Origin: Pseudobacteriovorax sp.
GTDB taxonomy: Bacteria > Bdellovibrionota_B > Oligoflexia > Oligoflexales > Oligoflexaceae
Assembly: GCA_013215145.1 (NCBI GenBank)
Contig: JABSRP010000030.1
Span: 1 to 64,000, forward strand
Direction: 5' to 3'
Length of the DNA stretch: 64,000 nt
Of the stretch, positions 63,430-64,000 are shown piece by piece. The stretch's first letter is position 1; every line of letters begins with the position of its first letter. Under the pieces are notes generated by a model. It searched no databases. It saw nothing but the letters and a program-made list of their open reading frames with translations, and was not told the origin of the DNA. A program made the position numbers and the translations under genes.

Positions 63430-63882
63430 TTACGAAGATGCAGCGCAAGCAGCGCAGATCCCAGTGACTTCGGTGACAGAAGATTCCACCTTAAAAGCCT
63501 GTGGGCCTTCTGAATGGTTAGCGGTGGGTTTCTTGACCTCAACCAATTCTTGCGTCATGTCGCATTTTTTGCAGCGGAATATCGTGTGGACAGCGTGATC
63601 GTCACAATGAAGTTTGCTACAGGCAACAAATTTGCCATGGCTTCCCACTGGGTGAAGTAGATCGCAGTCAGAGAATATCTGAAAATTTCGATATACCGTG
63701 GCAAAGTCAACATTTGATTTTTTAGAAACTAGATCGTGGACATCTTTCGGCCCAAAAGGCTTCTCAAAACCTGAAATAACGTTGGCAATATATTCACGGG
63801 TTTTGGTGCGCTTAAAGCCTTTAGAGGCAAGGATCTCAATACAAGACTTTGCGTAGTCTTGCGAGGCGTTGCTATCAGTCAT
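63430..63882 (-). CDS. Fur-family metal-dependent regulator (Zur/PerR-like)
   Basis: 150 aa from ATG 63882 (MTDSN); a frame to 63909 would run into the promoter box. An N-terminal winged helix (about 10-80, ILASKGFKRTKTREYI, VDFATVYRNFQIF) is followed by a metal-binding dimer domain with His/Cys-rich DDHAVHTIFRCKKCD and the closing CAACAASS, giving two CxxC pairs for structural zinc. The dimer domain is short and the pattern is closer to Zur than to iron-responsive Fur. A palindrome lies in its promoter, suggesting self-control. The metal cannot be decided. Confidence 0.85.
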   Translation of the reverse strand: MTDSNASQDYAKSCIEILASKGFKRTKTREYIANVISGFEKPFGPKDVHDLVSKKSNVDFATVYRNFQIFSDCDLLHPVGSHGKFVACSKLHCDDHAVHTIFRCKKCDMTQELVEVKKPTANHSEGPQAFKVESSVTEVTGICAACAASS

Positions 63883-63917
63883 AAAACACCGAATTCCTAA
63901 TCCAATCATAGCCCGCT

Positions 63918-63935
63918 AATGCAAGTAATTGCATT
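63918..63935. promoter_or_regulatory. Candidate autoregulatory operator of the Fur-family gene
   Basis: AATGCAAGTAATTGCATT has perfect 7-bp arms (AATGCAA / TTGCATT) around a 4-base centre. It lies 36-53 bases before the start codon at 63882, where a -35/-10 pair could sit (a TGCAAT and a TATGAT 17 bases apart on the minus strand). Its position and symmetry fit a Fur-family operator. Confidence 0.6.
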
Positions 63936-64000
63936 TAAGTATAGATAAGATATAACAGATAAGAGTCGCTAGTGAAATAGATTTATTCGATGTATTAGTG

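Overview
The window looks like chromosomal DNA of a free-living Gram-negative bacterium with an aerobic or microaerobic life style. Moderate G+C, many lipoproteins and outer-membrane proteins, class III nucleotide cyclases with varied sensor domains, a TIGR02147-family protein, and DUF1552/DUF1592 proteins point towards Bdellovibrionota (Oligoflexia-like) or a related delta-type lineage. That placement is inference; there is no rRNA gene here to confirm it. No rRNA, tRNA or CRISPR array was seen.

Layout. 0.2-7 kb: a 7TMR-DISM cyclase, a scar made of a 3' group II intron fragment cut by an IS1-like element, and an overlapping SpoIIE-type phosphatase/cyclase pair. 7-14.6 kb: a secreted metallo-beta-lactamase-fold hydrolase, a small LETM1-like membrane protein, an EamA transporter, a Calx-beta/LamG-like surface protein, and a TPR-cyclase gene broken by a 10-bp tandem duplication. 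14.6-22 kb: a cbb3 oxidase cluster read leftward (ccoI-ccoS-ccoNO-ccoQ-ccoP-ccoG). It has a fused CcoN-CcoO and a one-haem CcoP, and a divergent TauE/SafE-type membrane gene overlaps the start of ccoI. 22-31.6 kb: a divergent NtrC-type regulator/PAS kinase pair with a candidate sigma-54 promoter, a small secreted protein, an unknown 503-aa protein, and a large Hpt/HATPase kinase divergent from a sugar-type solute-binding protein.

31.7-39.4 kb is accessory DNA: a decayed IS66 transposase, a receiver-domain fragment, then a LysR regulator divergent from an electrophile/oxidant-type cassette. The cassette holds two DJ-1/PfpI genes, two Rossmann oxidoreductases (the first internally deleted), an SDR, a small secreted protein and an MFS exporter. 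Its right half is visibly more AT-rich. 39.5-48.3 kb carries two outer-membrane barrel candidates, a 1287-aa coiled-coil lipoprotein with C-terminal calcium-loop motifs, and a 678-aa secreted partner.

48.3-62.7 kb is the most striking part. It is a 14-kb block, nearly all on the minus strand, with a three-gene cassette present twice in the same order: di-haem DUF1587/1595/1592/1588/1585 lipoprotein, Tat-type DUF1552 protein, GH13 alpha-amylase-like lipoprotein. A TIGR02147 gene lies between the copies, and a third GH13 enzyme and an S9 peptidase lie upstream. It suggests an exported alpha-glucan system coupled to c-type haem proteins. The window ends with a small Cys-containing protein and a Fur-family regulator; TGCAA-N4-TTGCA palindromes lie on both sides of the regulator gene.
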